A stretch of DNA of 64,000 nt, from NCBI GenBank assembly GCA_946183785.1, contig CAMHCS010000001.1:1-64000 (forward strand). The letters are read 5' to 3'. The stretch comes from an uncultured Selenomonadales bacterium (lineage in GTDB: Bacteria > Bacillota > Negativicutes > Selenomonadales > Selenomonadaceae). The translations under genes were made by a program, and so were the position numbers. Under the pieces are notes generated by a model, which was not told the DNA's origin, ran no database searches, and saw only the letters and a program-made list of their open reading frames with translations. Positions 62,035 through 64,000 of this stretch are shown piece after piece (within the stretch, counting starts at the first letter, position 1; each line of letters starts with the position of its first letter).

Positions 62035-62183
62035 GGACAGGTGTGAAAACCTAACAGGGAATCCGGAAAAAAGCCGGAGCGGTCCCGCCGCTGTATGGGG
62101 AGCGATCGTCAAAATGCCACTGGAGCGCGAGCTTTGGGAAGGTGACGAGGCGCGATGAACCTGAGCCAGAAGACCTGCCTGTC
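62035..62183 (+). promoter_or_regulatory. Cobalamin riboswitch
   Basis: The B12-box pattern is present: ACCTAACAGGGAATCCGG, AAGCCGGAGCGGTCCCGCC, CTGTATGGGG, TGCCACTGG, GGGAAGG, and AACCTGAGCCAGAAGACCTGCC. GACAGGT near 62036-62042 pairs with ACCTGCCTGTC at 62173-62183 to close the aptamer. It senses adenosyl- or methylcobalamin. Confidence 0.95.
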
Positions 62184-62348
62184 TCACGATCACCGTTAGC
62201 GTTCGTATTTCTGCGAACGCTTGCACCTGCGAAAGACGGGGAGGAGATCTGGAGATTCATGGGCGAACGTTTTGGCCTGGCGTTTCCGGCGCTTTATGCC
62301 GGAGTTTTCAAGCGGCCTGAAAACGAGCCCCACTGCATCGGCCAGTCG

Positions 62349-62378
62349 ATCTGCCCGCCTTTCGCGGACAGATTTTTT
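62349..62378 (+). terminator. Possible expression platform terminator
   Basis: ATCTGCCCGC (62349-62358) pairs with GCGGACAGAT (62364-62373) with one mismatch, followed by six Ts, 35 bases before the mutase start. It could be the off or on element of the riboswitch, though about 165 bases separate it from the aptamer. Confidence 0.75.
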
Positions 62379-62413
62379 CGTTTCTGAGGGTCTATTTTGT
62401 AAAGGAGGGTTCT

Positions 62414-64000
62414 GATGGAAGAAACAAAGAAAGCTCCCGAGGGCGAGCTCGACCTGCAGGCAATCCTGAAGCAGGCGGAAAGCAAGACGGACTTCCCTGA
62501 AGTACCGCTTGACGAGTTCACACCGCCGACGGACGAGGAATGGAAGGTGGCCTGCGAGGCGCTGTTGAAAGGCGCGCCCTTTGATAAGGTCATGTTCACC
62601 AAGACTTACGAGGGAATTACCTTCGAGCCGATGTATACCCGCAAGCATACGGAAGATATCCTGCCGAAGAATTCGTTCCCTGGCATGGGCGATTATCTGC
62701 GCGGTGCGAATATCAGCGGGTATGTCAAGAAGCCCTGGGGCGTTGCGCAGTCCTGCGATGAAACGCTGCCGAAGGAAAACAACGAGCTTTTAAAGTTCGA
62801 AGTTGAGAAAGGCTCCACGGTTTATAATATCCGCCTCGACGCGGCGACGCTCCAGAACGTCGATGCGAAGGATGCGGAAAAAGTCGGCGACGACGGCACC
62901 AGCATTACGACGCTCGACGATATGCATGTGACGCTGGACGGCCTGAAGCTCAATGAATATCCGCTTTACATCTACGGCGGTGCGTCGGCTCTGCCGATGG
63001 TCGCGATGGTGGCCGGAACGATGAAAGCTTCCGGGCAGAAGACGGCGGATTTGAAGGGATTTATCGGCGCGAACCCGATCGGTCAGCTTGTTCGTAAGGG
63101 CAAGGGGATCGCTCCGCTGAAGCAGCTTTATGACGAGATGGCGGAAACGGCGAAGTGGGCGCTGAAGAACGCGCCGGGTCTCCGCACGGTCATGGTGCGC
63201 GACGACGTATTCAGCCGCGGCGGCGCCAACGACGTGCAGGACACCGCATACATCATCGCGATCGCGGTCGAGTATCTGCGCGCGTTGATGGAGCGCGGCC
63301 TTACGATCAAGGAAGCCGCGAGCCAGATCATGTTCGGCGTTTCGATGGGCGCGAATTTCTTCATGCAGATTGCGAAGCTCCGCGCGGCGCGTCCGATTTG
63401 GGCGAACATCATCAAGGCGTTCGGCGGCTCGGAAGAGGACGGCGCAATGCATGTGCACGGGCGTCCGGCGCTGTTCTTCAAGACCGTGTTCGACCCGTAT
63501 GTCAATATGCTCCGCAACACGACGGAAATTTTCTCCGGCGTCGTCGGCGGTATTGATTCCTATGAAAGCTCGGTTTTCGACGAGCCGATCCGCAAGGGCG
63601 ACGTGTTCTCGCGTCGTATCGCGCGCAATATGCAGATCATGCTGCAGGACGAGTTCGGCCTCACGCAGCCGATCGACCCGTCCGGCGGTTCCTGGGCTGT
63701 CGAGTCGTTGACGAAGCAGATGAAGGAAAAAATCTGGGCGGAATTCCAGGCGATCGAGGCGAAGGGCGGCATCGTCAAGGCTCTTGTCGAAGGCTACCCG
63801 CAGGCGGAGATCGAAAAGACGCTGGAAGCGCGCTTCAAGGCGCTTGAGCTTCGCAAAGACCGCATCGTCGGCAGCAACATGTATCCGAACATGACGGAGG
63901 AGTTGCTCGATCGCCGTGAAGAGGACCATGCGGCTCTGAAGAAGCAGCGTGTGGCTGACATCGAGGCTTATCTGAAGGATATCGATGACAAGCATAAGGC
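62414..64000 (+). CDS. mutA: Methylmalonyl-CoA mutase subunit, small chain type (partial)
   Basis: The frame is open from ATG 62414 (AAAGGAGGG 7 bases upstream) to the window edge, at least 529 codons, so the 3' end is not seen. The protein has FTKTYEGITFEPMYTR, FPGMGDYLRG, PWGVAQSCDETLP, GGASALPMVAMVAG, MVRDDVFSRGGANDVQDTAY, MFGVSMGANFFMQIAKLRAA and EDGAMHVHGRPALF, the TIM-barrel substrate domain of the mutase. The order fits the non-catalytic small subunit (MutA) of the two-subunit enzyme; the large catalytic subunit mutB would follow. With adenosylcobalamin it interconverts succinyl- and methylmalonyl-CoA on the path to propionate. Confidence 0.85.

Larger units (their letters stand above)
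61848..62413. other. Gap with promoter, riboswitch and control hairpins
   Basis: No protein gene is supported here. It holds a promoter (61981-62009), a cobalamin riboswitch (62035-62183), a small hairpin GCGTTCG/CGAACGC (62197-62222) and a terminator (62349-62378). Confidence 0.7.

Noticed and set aside
62142-62387. 81-codon plus-strand frame overlapping the riboswitch
   Set aside because: Its start lies within the cobalamin aptamer and its end in the terminator; no ribosome site.
62790-63995. 401-codon minus-strand frame opposite the mutase gene
   Set aside because: Shadow of mutA; the plus-strand frame has all mutase motifs.

Overview
The window looks like a chromosome segment of an anaerobic, propionate-forming member of the Negativicutes (a Selenomonas-like Firmicute). 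This rests on the tmRNA tag ANEDYALAA, a methylmalonyl-CoA mutase subunit under a cobalamin riboswitch, the uvrB-uvrA pair, a PTS-type dihydroxyacetone kinase and the clostridial-type DUF3793-flavodoxin pair. Taxonomy is inferred, not tested.

There are two halves. Bases 1-42084 are AT-richer accessory DNA, ending with a tyrosine recombinase next to ssrA. From ssrA (42195) onward the DNA is GC-richer and carries ordinary chromosomal genes.

Accessory half, left to right: (i) a minus-strand Y-family polymerase/YolD pair with a LexA-type box in its promoter, an MBL hydrolase and a remnant of an SRAP (YedK/HMCES) gene; (ii) a WYL-domain regulator followed by about 15 tightly spaced plus-strand genes (3350-22615): PcfJ-like proteins, three Sel1-type repeat proteins, RtcB RNA ligase, a WG-repeat giant, an ArdC-like metallopeptidase, a PHP phosphoesterase, a COG3541-type nucleotidyltransferase and several unknowns; (iii) a distinct, more AT-rich four-gene cassette (22926-33463): a DUF4338 (DruA-like) domain fused to a P-loop ATPase, an unknown 500-residue protein, a 1579-residue protein with a PD-(D/E)XK-type nuclease motif and an FtsK/SpoIIIE motor, and an SfsA-like protein; it is preceded by a 16-codon hydrophobic mini-ORF inside a hairpin; (iv) a serine recombinase with res-like repeats; (v) a gene-free stretch (34306-35121) with three promoter-plus-structured-RNA units; (vi) a minus-strand second copy of the WYL/PcfJ-Sel1 module followed by five related small proteins; (vii) a hypothetical gene and the integrase.

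The best candidate for an undescribed system is the cassette in (iii). Its ATPase/middle protein/FtsK-nuclease order recalls the DptFGH (DndFGH) restriction module, but no dnd modification genes or Druantia helicase (DruE) are present. The second candidate is the duplicated WYL-PcfJ-Sel1 module. Both WYL genes carry the same 13-base motif ahead of their start codons, and one copy leads the RtcB/RNA-repair-like operon.

The chromosomal half holds an esterase, an ATP-grasp ligase and an HD-GYP protein; uvrBA; dhaL-dhaM-dhaK with their own HPr-like and EI-like genes; a methyltransferase; a ZIP transporter; DUF3793 and flavodoxin behind a Fur-like box; a small membrane protein, two HMA2-like proteins and a P1B-type ATPase; then the cobalamin riboswitch and the start of the mutase gene, which runs off the window.
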